A DNA stretch of 64,000 bases from a virus: the IMG/VR virus record IMGVR_UViG_3300042691_041259, positions 124,001 through 188,000 of that record. One strand, given 5' to 3'. The notes under the pieces are model-generated. The model ran no database searches. It worked only from the letters and a program-made list of their open reading frames with translations, and was not told the DNA's origin. A program made the translations under genes and the position numbers. Positions 10,482-20,100 of the stretch are shown here, in pieces (position 1 is the stretch's first letter; every line of letters starts with the position of its first letter).

Positions 10482-11348
10482 CTATATATCTCCTTCAATT
10501 CCTTTTGTGTTTGACCGCTTATATGCCGCCGGAACGTTTTCTTCCCAGCGTGGGTCATACCAGAATCTTCTGCCAGTTTTGTCAATCACCGAATTGCCTT
10601 TACCATAAACCTGCATCCATGCACCAAATCCATCAGCAGGGACACCATTAGGGTTTACCCAGTCTTTTAGCTGTCCACCACCAAGAGTGTATGCATCTCT
10701 TACGCATAGGTGTGTGACTTTTAGAATTTCTTCTAACTGATCACGAGTAAGATCTTTTGCAATGGTAAAAGGCATAACGTTGGTTCGATAAAGAATCTCA
10801 GCTCTGAGGTAATTTCCAACTCCGTTAAAATAGCCTTGATTCATTAAGAGCTCATTTACCGGAGAGTTAAATGCTTTAGATGTTTGCCAATTTGCTCGAA
10901 CTGAGTTTGCAAACTCATTAAATTCTGTAAGAGGGCACGGACCTCTGTCAGAATTCCAGGTACCCCATCTCCACTTTGCAAAACGTCGAACATCATGTAA
11001 AACCAATAGATCTCCACGATTAGTGATTAGCCTCAAGTGAGCGTGCTTTAAGACTTCGTCTTTCTTTGGACTGTCATGCCGTACCATCGCCCAGGATCCG
11101 CTCATTCCAAGAGATACCATCAGATAACGTTTATCTTCACCGGTAGGCCCTCCTCCAACAAGCTCAAGCTCAAGCATCAATTCCTTTCCTCGGCTAGCGG
11201 CTTTAACGGTAAAAAGACCACCATCAAAGGCAGTAAGTTCAGTTTTTACTTTTGAGACGGGTGATTTTTCAATCTTCTCAAAGAATTGATTAGTAGCGAC
11301 CATGTTAATAAAGTCGCCCATGATTTTAACTTCGGCTAATTCAGGCAT
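10482..11348 (-). CDS. Fpg/Nei-family DNA glycosylase with zincless finger
   Basis: This 288-residue protein is a base-excision-repair glycosylase/AP lyase of the Fpg/Nei family. After Met removal it starts PELAEV, giving the family's catalytic N-terminal Pro and the following Glu. A helix-two-turn-helix segment with the typical NQGYFNGVGNYLRAEILY pattern is at about residues 168-188. The C-terminal finger (about 243-270, VYGKGNSVIDKTGRRFWYD) has strands in the right place but no zinc-binding cysteines, like the zincless finger of NEIL1-type enzymes. The start overlaps the stop of the exonuclease gene as TAATG, so the two are probably co-translated. Substrate could be oxidised pyrimidines or purines. 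Family call is secure. Confidence 0.9.
   Translation of the reverse strand: MPELAEVKIMGDFINMVATNQFFEKIEKSPVSKVKTELTAFDGGLFTVKAASRGKELMLELELVGGGPTGEDKRYLMVSLGMSGSWAMVRHDSPKKDEVLKHAHLRLITNRGDLLVLHDVRRFAKWRWGTWNSDRGPCPLTEFNEFANSVRANWQTSKAFNSPVNELLMNQGYFNGVGNYLRAEILYRTNVMPFTIAKDLTRDQLEEILKVTHLCVRDAYTLGGGQLKDWVNPNGVPADGFGAWMQVYGKGNSVIDKTGRRFWYDPRWEENVPAAYKRSNTKGIEGDI
10483..10490 (-). promoter_or_regulatory. Late-type box GATATATA
   Basis: The minus-strand GATATATAG lies about 30 bases upstream of the ATG at 10452 and overlaps the end of the Fpg/Nei gene. It would start a transcript for the fibre and tail genes that follow. It is the GATATATA variant of the late-type box found elsewhere in the window. 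Confidence 0.4.
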
Positions 11349-12067
11349 TATAGAGTATTGCTTTGTAAAGTTTGTGGCTGATATATGTTGTAGATCTTTT
11401 CGGCTAAGAGAATCATTGATTTTACATCCTTTTCACAGTATGTAGTTACACGATCAATTTCACCAGCATAAAATGTGGAATGAACCTGACTGCCATCAAT
11501 ATCATCTTTTGGAGTTGGGATTCCCATGCCAAAACAAGCCTCTTCAAATGTAACATCCAATGAAGATCCGCTTTTCCACATTTCTTTCATATCAAAGATA
11601 TTCATTTCCCAAGGCTTCTTTTCATAAGAACTTAAACAATCAGGAACTTGGATTCCATTTATTAGCAGCCGGCGGACAATCCATGGAACGTCAAAGTTTT
11701 TAATGTTCCATCCGGTAGGTATTAAACCTGCGGAGTCTGCTTTATGAAATAGATTTGCAATCTTCTTTAGCATTGTGACTTCATCACTATCAGAAATTGT
11801 TTGGATTTGCATTTCGCCATCCTTCCAGATTCCATAAGAAAGACATGCAATTCTTCCAAATTCAGGAAAGAGCGCCACATTGTTTGGGTAGTCTTTATGA
11901 AGATCGCCTGTCCAGCTCTTTCCATTGTGGAGTCGGCTGCTTTTCTTTTCAAATATACCAACCGCTTCGGGACCTTTGTCATCAATCATGGATTGAAAGT
12001 CTGGATATTGACCGCAAGTCTCAATGTCAAAAAATAAGAATTTCTTAAACTTTTCTCGTGAATACAT
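11348..12067 (-). CDS. DEDDy 3'-5' exonuclease (DnaQ/PolB-exo-like)
   Basis: A 239-residue exonuclease with all three Exo motifs: FFDIET (residues 12-17, D14 and E16), GWNIKNFDVPWI near 118-129 with the Exo II Asp, and YCEKDV near 213-218 giving the Y-x3-D Exo III of the DEDDy class. Such enzymes remove nucleotides from 3' ends in proofreading, repair or host DNA breakdown. There is no polymerase domain. It stands at the head of a minus-strand unit and is coupled by TAATG to the glycosylase gene, which suggests a repair pair. The leader carries a promoter-like AAAAC and TAGAAT pair. Confidence 0.88.
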   Translation of the reverse strand: MYSREKFKKFLFFDIETCGQYPDFQSMIDDKGPEAVGIFEKKSSRLHNGKSWTGDLHKDYPNNVALFPEFGRIACLSYGIWKDGEMQIQTISDSDEVTMLKKIANLFHKADSAGLIPTGWNIKNFDVPWIVRRLLINGIQVPDCLSSYEKKPWEMNIFDMKEMWKSGSSLDVTFEEACFGMGIPTPKDDIDGSQVHSTFYAGEIDRVTTYCEKDVKSMILLAEKIYNIYQPQTLQSNTL

Positions 12068-12086
12068 AGTTTTACTTTATTTGATT

Positions 12087-12114
12087 ATTCTATACACAAA
12101 GAGATAAAGGTTTT
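12087..12114 (-). promoter_or_regulatory. Early/middle-type promoter before exonuclease
   Basis: On the minus strand AAAAC (12110-12114) is followed after 17 bases by TAGAAT (12087-12092), matching the AAAAC / TATAAT arrangement before four other genes. The 132-base divergent region 12068-12199 holds this and a possible plus-strand promoter that I could not define. An AAAGGAGG run near 12160 is too far from the plus-strand start to serve as its ribosome site. Confidence 0.4.
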
Positions 12115-12199
12115 CTGAAACTTTTGTCAAGAGCTGTATAAAATTAGTATCAGAAGAAAGGAGGATAAGACTATTCTCTATGACAAATAAACACTCAAT

Positions 12200-12466
12200 A
12201 TGGACCAGAACGATCTCAGAAACGCTATGCAGTCACCACAGATTGACTTAAGCACGGCTCCTTGGCACGGTTGTGAGCAAGGTAATTTTATGTTTGACAA
12301 TGCTACAATGTTCAAGCGCATTTCTCCACTAGTTTCTCCTACAGGAAACGAAGAGTTTGCAGCTGCTGAAGTTATAGTTTGTCGCAAGTGTGGAAAGATT
12401 CCGCCCTTCTTTGCTGAAAAAATGGGCGATTGTCCAGCTGAACACGTTTCAGAGTGCAAGAAGTAA
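12200..12466 (+). CDS. Small Cys-rich, probable zinc-binding protein (88 aa)
   Basis: An 88-residue plus-strand protein. The N-terminal two thirds are non-basic and of unknown fold. The C-terminal third has CRKCGK then CPAEHVSEC, four cysteines plus a His that could bind one zinc ion. It is the first of two plus-strand genes placed between minus-strand repair genes. Its end overlaps the GTG start of the SET-domain gene by 13 bases, so the two are likely one unit. There is no clear ribosome site; the leader before the ATG is A-rich. Function is unknown; a DNA- or protein-binding accessory is possible. Coding is supported by the overlap with a recognisable gene. Confidence 0.6.
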   Translation: MDQNDLRNAMQSPQIDLSTAPWHGCEQGNFMFDNATMFKRISPLVSPTGNEEFAAAEVIVCRKCGKIPPFFAEKMGDCPAEHVSECKK

Positions 12467-12870
12467 AACACTATCAAAAGATCTCAGTTAGACGCTCCTC
12501 CCTACATGGGTGGGGCGTTTTTGCTGATGAAGTTATTCTGCCAAATGAAATGGTGGAAGTTGCGCCTGGCGTTCTTTTACAACAAAGCTTTTTAAACGCT
12601 TGCCACTACGTTGCAACTGCCGAAGGAATGCCACCCGAAGAGATCATGTTAGATCAATATGGGATTGGCTGGACCGATGGCCGAGCTTTCTTTCCTTTAG
12701 GATGGGTAGGTTTATACAACCACTCCGACAATCCTTCAGCAGAATTTGTGTACGTAAGCGATGAACTTGTTGGAATCCGCTCTCTTAAAGAGATCTCTCC
12801 CGACCAAGAAATTACCGTTAACTATGGGGATCACTGGTGGAGGCAGAAGGGTTACCTCCAGAAGGCTTAG
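12454..12870 (+). CDS. SET-domain protein (putative protein lysine methyltransferase)
   Basis: A 138-residue minimal SET domain that would transfer a methyl group from S-adenosylmethionine to lysine side chains. Visible motifs: SSLHGWGVFADEVI (residues 15-28, the N-terminal SET strand with the G-x-G-V-F pattern), YNHSDNP (88-94, the NHS cofactor-site motif) and EITVNYGDHWW (119-129, the catalytic (E/D)(L/I)xxxY motif). There is no Cys-rich post-SET region. The start is GTG at 12454; the next in-frame Met would delete the first SET motif. The 3' end overlaps the convergent phoH gene by 53 bases. The target protein is unknown. Confidence 0.8.
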   Translation: MQEVKHYQKISVRRSSLHGWGVFADEVILPNEMVEVAPGVLLQQSFLNACHYVATAEGMPPEEIMLDQYGIGWTDGRAFFPLGWVGLYNHSDNPSAEFVYVSDELVGIRSLKEISPDQEITVNYGDHWWRQKGYLQKA

Positions 12871-13591
12871 ACTCATAACGCTCAAACTCGTCTTCAATCT
12901 CAATGATAATGGGATTTCTTACAATATCTTCGCGATTGAAGTGCATTATTCCAAATTGAGTCTTGCTTTCAAATAGTCTCATCACAATTTCAAGCGATGA
13001 CATCTTTTTGTCTTTAAGGTCAATTTGTTTGGTGTCTCCAATAATGATCATTTTGCTGTCTTCGCCAATACGAGTCATGGTAGTTCTCATATTCTTTAGA
13101 GAGATATTTTGAGCCTCGTCTACAATAATAATCGTGTTATCAATAGAACGACCTCTAATATACGCCAAAGGTAGTACCTCAATAATTTCATGCTCGATAA
13201 GTTTTTGTGTAAGAGGCTTGCCAATAATTTTGTAAAAATTGTCAAGAAAAGATTCCATAAATGGCTCCATCTTTTCTTTAAGGCTTCCTTTAAGATATCC
13301 AATGTCTTCTCCTTCTGTGACAGTTACGCTTTTGGCAAGAATAATTTTCTTGTAAAAGTTTTCCGAATTTGCTAACAGCTTGAGAGCCTCAGCACAAGCA
13401 ACATAAGTCTTGCCCGTTCCGGCGGGACCTCCGCAGATAACTATATCTTTATTTTTGATAAGCCTACTCAGAAGCTTTTGATTTTCTGTCTTTGGTAAAA
13501 AACTGACTTTTACTCTGGCAGTTGAAAATTCTTCTCTCACATATTGAGGTTTTTCTTCTGCGGATTGTTGGTTTGGTTTTCTTCTTGCCAT
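12818..13591 (-). CDS. phoH: PhoH-like ATPase
   Basis: This 257-residue protein is a PhoH-family P-loop ATPase, a family common in phages and thought to act on RNA or in stress and phosphate responses. Walker A is GGPAGTGKT at residues 54-62, Walker B is IIIVDEAQN near 154-162, and a sensor-like IIIGDTKQ follows near 182-189. The length matches the compact phage form without extra PIN or KH domains. The start overlaps the stop of the HAD gene as TAATG. The 3' end overlaps the convergent SET gene. Family call is certain; its role in infection is not known. Confidence 0.93.
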   Translation of the reverse strand: MARRKPNQQSAEEKPQYVREEFSTARVKVSFLPKTENQKLLSRLIKNKDIVICGGPAGTGKTYVACAEALKLLANSENFYKKIILAKSVTVTEGEDIGYLKGSLKEKMEPFMESFLDNFYKIIGKPLTQKLIEHEIIEVLPLAYIRGRSIDNTIIIVDEAQNISLKNMRTTMTRIGEDSKMIIIGDTKQIDLKDKKMSSLEIVMRLFESKTQFGIMHFNREDIVRNPIIIEIEDEFERYESKPSGGNPSASTSDPHS

Positions 13592-14145
13592 TATACTTTT
13601 ACGGTTTGAACTTTTACATCTTTTTCTTTCTCTAACTCTTTTGCGTGATCAAGATTTTCTTGATTGTCATCGAAAAAGATAAAGTCATAATATCCTTGTG
13701 ATATGAGGTCTTTTAGTGCCTCAGATTTCTTTTGTGCAATACTTCCTTGATATGAATACTTTGGATCATTAACAGCTATCACCAAGTCGGGGTGAATGTC
13801 TATACCATTCTCTAAAAAGAACGTTCTTATCATATTAGAAGATGAACGAGCAGTGAGTATACACACATGTACTCCTCTTCTATAAAAGTCATTGAGTTTA
13901 TCCAGTACATGAGTAATAAACTCAGCGTTCCTTAGCACGTCTAGGCTTTCAAAATCTTTAAAAGAAAGACTGTGTTTCTTGGGATCGTGTTTAAAAAAAT
14001 TAAACTCAGCAGGCGTAAGACTTTTAATTACTTTGCCTTTTCGGTCAAGAACCTGTATTTTTGCGGTAGATATAACTAACGTATCGTCCAGGTCAAAGAC
14101 CGCAAGTCTTCCTTTGGAAGTTCCTTTTATATTTGCTTCGTTCAT
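13591..14145 (-). CDS. HAD-superfamily phosphatase
   Basis: A 184-residue HAD-type phosphatase. Motif I is FDLDDTLV (residues 17-24, with the nucleophile D18 and acid D20), motif II is CILTAR near 91-96, and the C-terminal IFFDDNQEN near 150-158 is motif IV. The pattern resembles phage 3'-phosphatase domains of polynucleotide-kinase type, but no kinase P-loop is present. It may trim DNA or RNA 3' phosphates or act on nucleotides. It is linked by TAATG to phoH and preceded by a late-type GATAAATA box six bases before its ATG. Confidence 0.85.
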   Translation of the reverse strand: MNEANIKGTSKGRLAVFDLDDTLVISTAKIQVLDRKGKVIKSLTPAEFNFFKHDPKKHSLSFKDFESLDVLRNAEFITHVLDKLNDFYRRGVHVCILTARSSSNMIRTFFLENGIDIHPDLVIAVNDPKYSYQGSIAQKKSEALKDLISQGYYDFIFFDDNQENLDHAKELEKEKDVKVQTVKV

Positions 14146-14150
14146 ATACT

Positions 14151-14158
14151 TATTTATC
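14151..14158 (-). promoter_or_regulatory. Late-type box GATAAATA before HAD gene
   Basis: The minus-strand GATAAATA ends six bases from the ATG at 14145 and overlaps the stop of the giant baseplate gene. If it is a promoter, the transcript would start near or within the coding region, so it might also be part of the translation leader. Confidence 0.35.
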
Positions 14159-17100
14159 CTTCATTACGATCTGCCATATAGACTTCTATATAGTCCTTGT
14201 TGTATCGGCTTTGCGTATTACCATTGGTATCGGTAATTTCCAATTCCAAGTCGTATAGGCCAGTCTCCAGGAAAGTCCACATAAAGTCAGAATCTTCTAT
14301 TGAACAAACTTTAGTTCCATCATGATATAGGTTCCATAAGAAATGTGTTTTTCCTGCAATATCTGATGCGTCTGATGAAAATAATACCGAGCATCCAGCA
14401 GGGATTTTTCTTTCACGCAATGATATTGTAGTGTCTTCCCATGTAAATGCCGAGTTTATAGAACTCTCATATTGCAGTCTCATTGAATCCCATTGCTCTG
14501 TACTGCTCCAAAGTTGTCTTGTGACTGGCTGGATTTTTATATTTAGATCTAACGGGGTGTACGCATAAAAGACTGCTGTAGCTGCTGAATCAATAGGTAT
14601 GTCAATATTGATTAAACTATTTTTGTTATCAACGCTAATAATTTTTGTCTTAAACTGATTTGTAAGAACTGGTCCGCCTGAAACTTCGCCTATAACCATT
14701 CCAGACTTAAGAGATTCAATAGGACTTGGCATTAAAGCAGGTGTAAATGGAGCTGTCGGCTGCGTTATGCTGGTAATTTGATAAGTTTCCGGATCAAATA
14801 TGAGAGCCCCATCAATGTTTGTAGTTCCATTAAAATACACTGCGTTTCTTCCTATTAAACCAGTTTGAGGATTAACCACAACAGCTTCAATAGTTAAAGT
14901 TTCTGAGCTTACTGGCGAAGCTGCCGAGTTGTAAACATTTGAAGCAAATTTTATCACTATAGGAATAGGATACTGGTCCCAGTTAGAATAATTGGCTGCA
15001 AAAAAAGTGCTAGTTGAAAAATCAAAAGGAGAACCTGCGTTGTATATAGTGGCTTGTCCATCAAAAAATGAATTTAGAACTAAATATAAATCGTCAGGCG
15101 TTGGCGGAACTATTGCGTTGCCGTTTACATCAAATATAGAAACTACAGTTCCAGGTTTATACAAGTTAGGAAAAGTATTTGCAATTGGTGTTAAAAACGG
15201 AAAACCATCAACCTGGCCATTAGGAGAGCTCCATGACTTAGAAGGGTACCATCCTCCATTAACAGCATTGTAGTCGCTGTAACGATTCTCCCCTCCCTCA
15301 TAAATGTAGGTTTGTATGTTTCTATACGGCTGAGCAAATTGCAGAAGACTATTTTCTAAGCCTGCACCATAAAATATATCTCTATTTTGAACCCAATTAT
15401 AGTAATTTCCAAGAGGAAAAGTATGGTTCCACTCGGTAAGATCACTGACTCCAGGCTCGTATATGTAATGATTTGACACAAATAAATTATTAGTATTGGA
15501 TCTAACGTATCCTAAAGAATCTGCACCCGGAGACTTTGCATACGCATTAATTACTATATCAGGATCGGAAGCCGGCGTTGACAATATAAATTTCACAGAG
15601 CCGGCTCTTTTTGGATATACCTCCATACAAAAGCTTTCAACTGTTGTCGCGGCAGGTGCAAACATAGTTAGCGTAGTAACAAAACCACTGTTCTCGTTGA
15701 TAAGGCCAATGCCAGGTCCAAATTCACCAATTATAGTTAATGCATTTGGATCCCACAACCAGCCTGCAAGAGGAAGATCTGATTGATACCCTACTATATT
15801 GCTAACAACTTTGCTGCCAGCTACCATATCACCGTGTATTACACATGCAGGAATCCATGGAATAGCTCCTCCAACAGTAAACGCTCCAGAAGAACCGAGA
15901 GTTACCTGTCCAGCTCCAGCGCCTGAAACTTCCCATCCTGGCTGTATATTTGTTCCAAGAACAAAATCCCCAACAGCAGCAATGGTATCATCACCATAAA
16001 GATTAGAATCAGTAGGATCGCCCCAAGTGTAAAAACCTTGATCAACCGCTCCTATAGTATCAGAAGACACTTCATAATAAAACTTTGAAAGACCGGGATT
16101 GTCATTTTTGCCCCAGTAACCTGATACGTCGTATATGTTATTGTTTAAAAAGTTTGTGGCAAATACAGCAATTTCTGGATAACTAACAGCTGGCATATCA
16201 TAGTAAAGCGGATCATATTCATTAAATTGTAAAAATGTTTCTCCCGAATTCTCTGCTACAAATCGGAAATTTGCTGAAAGACTATACGGCCAGTCAATGG
16301 TGTTCCATGTCTGCGAACACATTGCATCCCAATCAAGATTCAAAACTTCACTCCAACCAAGTTTTACTCCTAAATGAGTATCTGCATAGTCTTCATCAAA
16401 GTCTCGTGCTTTAAGCTTAAATGTAGAATCACAGCGATAGAGTTCGTGATTAGGGTCTTTTACCGTCACAATAGACCATCCTGGAATTTGATAAAATTCT
16501 CCAACATTTATTATTTCTTGTGAATACTCGCCTTCAGAAATTCCCCAATCAAAGAACCACCCTCTTCCTGTGTATGGTTCTGCTGGAAATACTATGCTAT
16601 TTTCAAATTCACCAAGAATTGGACGAGTATTAAAGTCCATAGTTATATCAAGATTTCCTGTAATACCATTTTGGAGAGATGTGTAAGTTCTTGTTGGAAA
16701 CACATTATATTTGTACTCAATCCAACCAAATATGTCAATGTCGTCAATTTGCCCTAGCCAATTATTGAGCTCGTCAAATTTCTTTCCTTCTAGCGCTGTG
16801 GCTTCTATACAAATTATGGAAGACTCGCCAGCGCTCCATATATTCCAAGGACTACCTTGATTGCTAGAGTCCTCATACATATCAATAGTTCGGAAATGCT
16901 GCTCATATAGAGTCGTTCCCTCATTAAAGATTTTTCCTTTAATTTCATAAAGTGCAAATATTCCTCCAATTTGATATGTTACCCATACGGAATTAGTAAC
17001 GGGATTATACACCATTACTCTAAATACTCCTGGCACTGTAGGATTTATTGTGTACACTGGAGTTGAAAGATCAAAAAAGCTGTACACATCAATTCTTGGA

Positions 17101-20100
17101 GTTCCACCAACATTTCTAGAAACCCACCAGTGACCATCAGCTTCATGATATGCAAGAGCGGTAACAGTATTCCAGTTTGCTGAAATGTTTTTATTAGTAC
17201 GCGTATACGGATAACTGCATTCCAACTCATAATAAACAGTGGTAGCAACCGATAAATTAAAGGCTATGATTCTATCAATATGTTCTACATAACGAATGCC
17301 AAGAACTGCTGCTGGAAGAGATACCGTGTCAATGATAGTATTCCAATTTGGTGAATTTGGATCTGCATCAATTATTGAAAGCGGTGAATTGTCTCCTGCT
17401 AACACCCAAATCCTTTTTCTTACAGGATCATAAGTAATACCGGAACAACTAGTATTAGGGGTTGTATCTATTTGAGCAATTATTGAACCTGTATTAGCGT
17501 CTACGCAATACGCAAATTCGTCAGAAGTTGCACAATAAAGCATATCGTAACCTGATCCGCCATCTCTTACAAATACCATGTTAGCGTTTGTAGAATTAGC
17601 GCTGGTTAATGTAGTAAATAAAGATGCTGTATTTGTATTGGGATCCAAGGTATAAATGTCGTTACCGATAGTTTGCCCTTCTGGATAAAAAAAGCGGTCA
17701 AGTTCTCTTACATAAAATAGTTTTTTTACATTTGCGGCAATTGATATGTTATTCTGTGTAGCGGCTTCTAAATCAATATAATATGCGTTATTTGTAGACG
17801 GTGGAACATACACACCGTAAATAAATCCAGGGCCTCCATCAGGGCTAGGGCGATACGCGCCAGCACCGGTAAAAATACTTATTGGCTGAATAAGTGGCGG
17901 AGATATTTCAGGATCAAGTGGATCGAACGCCCACCAAAAAGTTTTATCAGGTTGCGTAATTACAAGATCAAACTCAGTAAAACCAGGACGGACTTCTTTT
18001 AATAAGTCAGCAGTAGTTGCATACGTATTTGTATTTGTATTGTTTACATAAAACATTGCTCGATTTCCCCAATTTGCCTCAGTAGGGCTATCAAGAGTCT
18101 CAACTACTACAGGTGCCGGATTGCCTAAAACTCCTAAATTCAAATTACCGTTCTCATAAGATTGGTTTCGGTAGTTATAGATTTGCCCACTTACCCATTG
18201 CTCGGTTATCGGCGAAGTGCCATCTGTGATGATTCCTGAATATAGTGTTGTAACAGGATCTACATTTTTTGCATATATAGGTATACCCCATGAAGCAAGT
18301 GGATGATCTAAATTCCACCGGCTATCATTTAGTGGAGTATTATTGTCTCCTTTAAGAGTAACATATTGTCCAGGAATCAAAGTTTTCCCGTTTTCTGGAG
18401 TATATAAATCATCTTGAATAACAATAGTATTTGCAACTTCTCTCAGGACTTCCCAAGCAGTAGGGTTTGCCTCAAAACTTGATGGCCATGCAGGCACAGA
18501 ACTAATTGTGTATTCAACATATGTCACAAAATCAGTAGCGCTAGTTGCTTCCACCGGAAACACAGATCCATCTCTACGAAGATACACAATTTCTGCACCA
18601 AAGCTTGTAGCAATTGGTCGATTCTGCACATCAGAAAGCTCCACTGTGACTACACCTGTAATAGGATTAAACTCAGTGACTTTACCTACAAGGCTATCAT
18701 AAGCAGATACTTTCCATACGTCATAATCAGGAGCTTTTGGATAGTTCCAATTGTTTTCCTGGCTAAGAGGTGTTACATTCAAGGTATCCCATAGGATATC
18801 ACAATCATCCCACACAGTCCATGTTTTAATATGATTGATCCAACGGCCCCAAAACTCGTCCCACATATAAAAAGCTTCATCCCACGTGTCTACACAATTT
18901 TGTTCCATCTGTAGAATGTTTGACTCTTGGCCAGATCCATCATAAACGCCTGGTGTGTCTGACGGGCCGATATATCGTGTAGCAAACGAAGACAATGCCT
19001 CAGGCATATATACTTCTACGTAGTCTCTTTTTATCTCGTTTACCCAATTGTTATCTGTGTCATATACAATCAGCTCTACTTTATAGAAACCTTTATACGG
19101 CAAAGGAACCGTGTGAGTAATAAGTTTGTCAATAGATTTTTGTCCAGAAGTATAAATGAAATTGCTGGTTCCTGGCTCAGATGTAACTTTCCATTCCATG
19201 TCATAAAAGTTTCCACGACCAATTTCATCCCAAGTATATAAGGTTGAAGTATGCCCGCCGGTAAGTTTTACTTCTGGCGTGGAAGTATAAGCTGACCCAC
19301 TGCTGTTAATTTCAATAGCGTGTATCTGTATGTTAAAATTTCCTGGAACCGAATTAAAGCTTGTGGAAATATCAACGTAGTTTCCGCCTACCGTATCATA
19401 AGCAAGTACAACACATGGCTTATCCAAAGAATTTCCACCAGTATCAGTACCAACTACAAACATTGTTGGAAGTATCTGGACCTGTAAAGGAAACACTGCT
19501 TGTGGAGTTGCAAAAAATGCTCGAGCAGAGGTTGGCGAAAGCGCATTAATTGAAGTTACTTCAAGATCTAAAATCTTCACTTCACCGTTTCTCATATATG
19601 CAGTAGCTGTGGCATTTATGCCATCGCCACCAATAAAGTCTACGGTTGGAGTACGTGTATAACCGCTACCTGGATCTATAATTTCAATTGCTTCAATTGC
19701 GCCGGTGCCCGCTGGAAGAGGGCTAACATAGGCTTTTAGAGTTGCCTCGGTAGCGCTCCATAAGTTATCCCATGAAAATATCATTTCATCCCAGGTAACA
19801 TCGAATCCAGTTGCCTCAAGCTCAAGAAAAGCAGCTACTGGAGCATATGGCTCATTGGTAAGAACTTCTAATTGTGTCCCTTGATCAAAGTATCCTACAT
19901 ACGGTCCTTGAACTGTTGTGAGATTAAAATTGTACGTACATACTATTGGAAGACCTGTATCTGGATCTGCTGGCGTAAATACTGGAGGATCTAAGATTGG
20001 GTAACCCTTTCCTTGTGTGGTTGTTTTAACGCCTTCCAACACATATTGAATATCTTGTTGATCAAGTTTAAATCCTCTGCCTACCCCTGAATAGTAAATG

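Noticed and set aside
12157-12251. AAAGGAGG with a short reading frame from the ATG at 12180
   Set aside because: It looks like a strong ribosome site, but the frame has 23 codons with no recognisable content, and other genes here do not use such sites.
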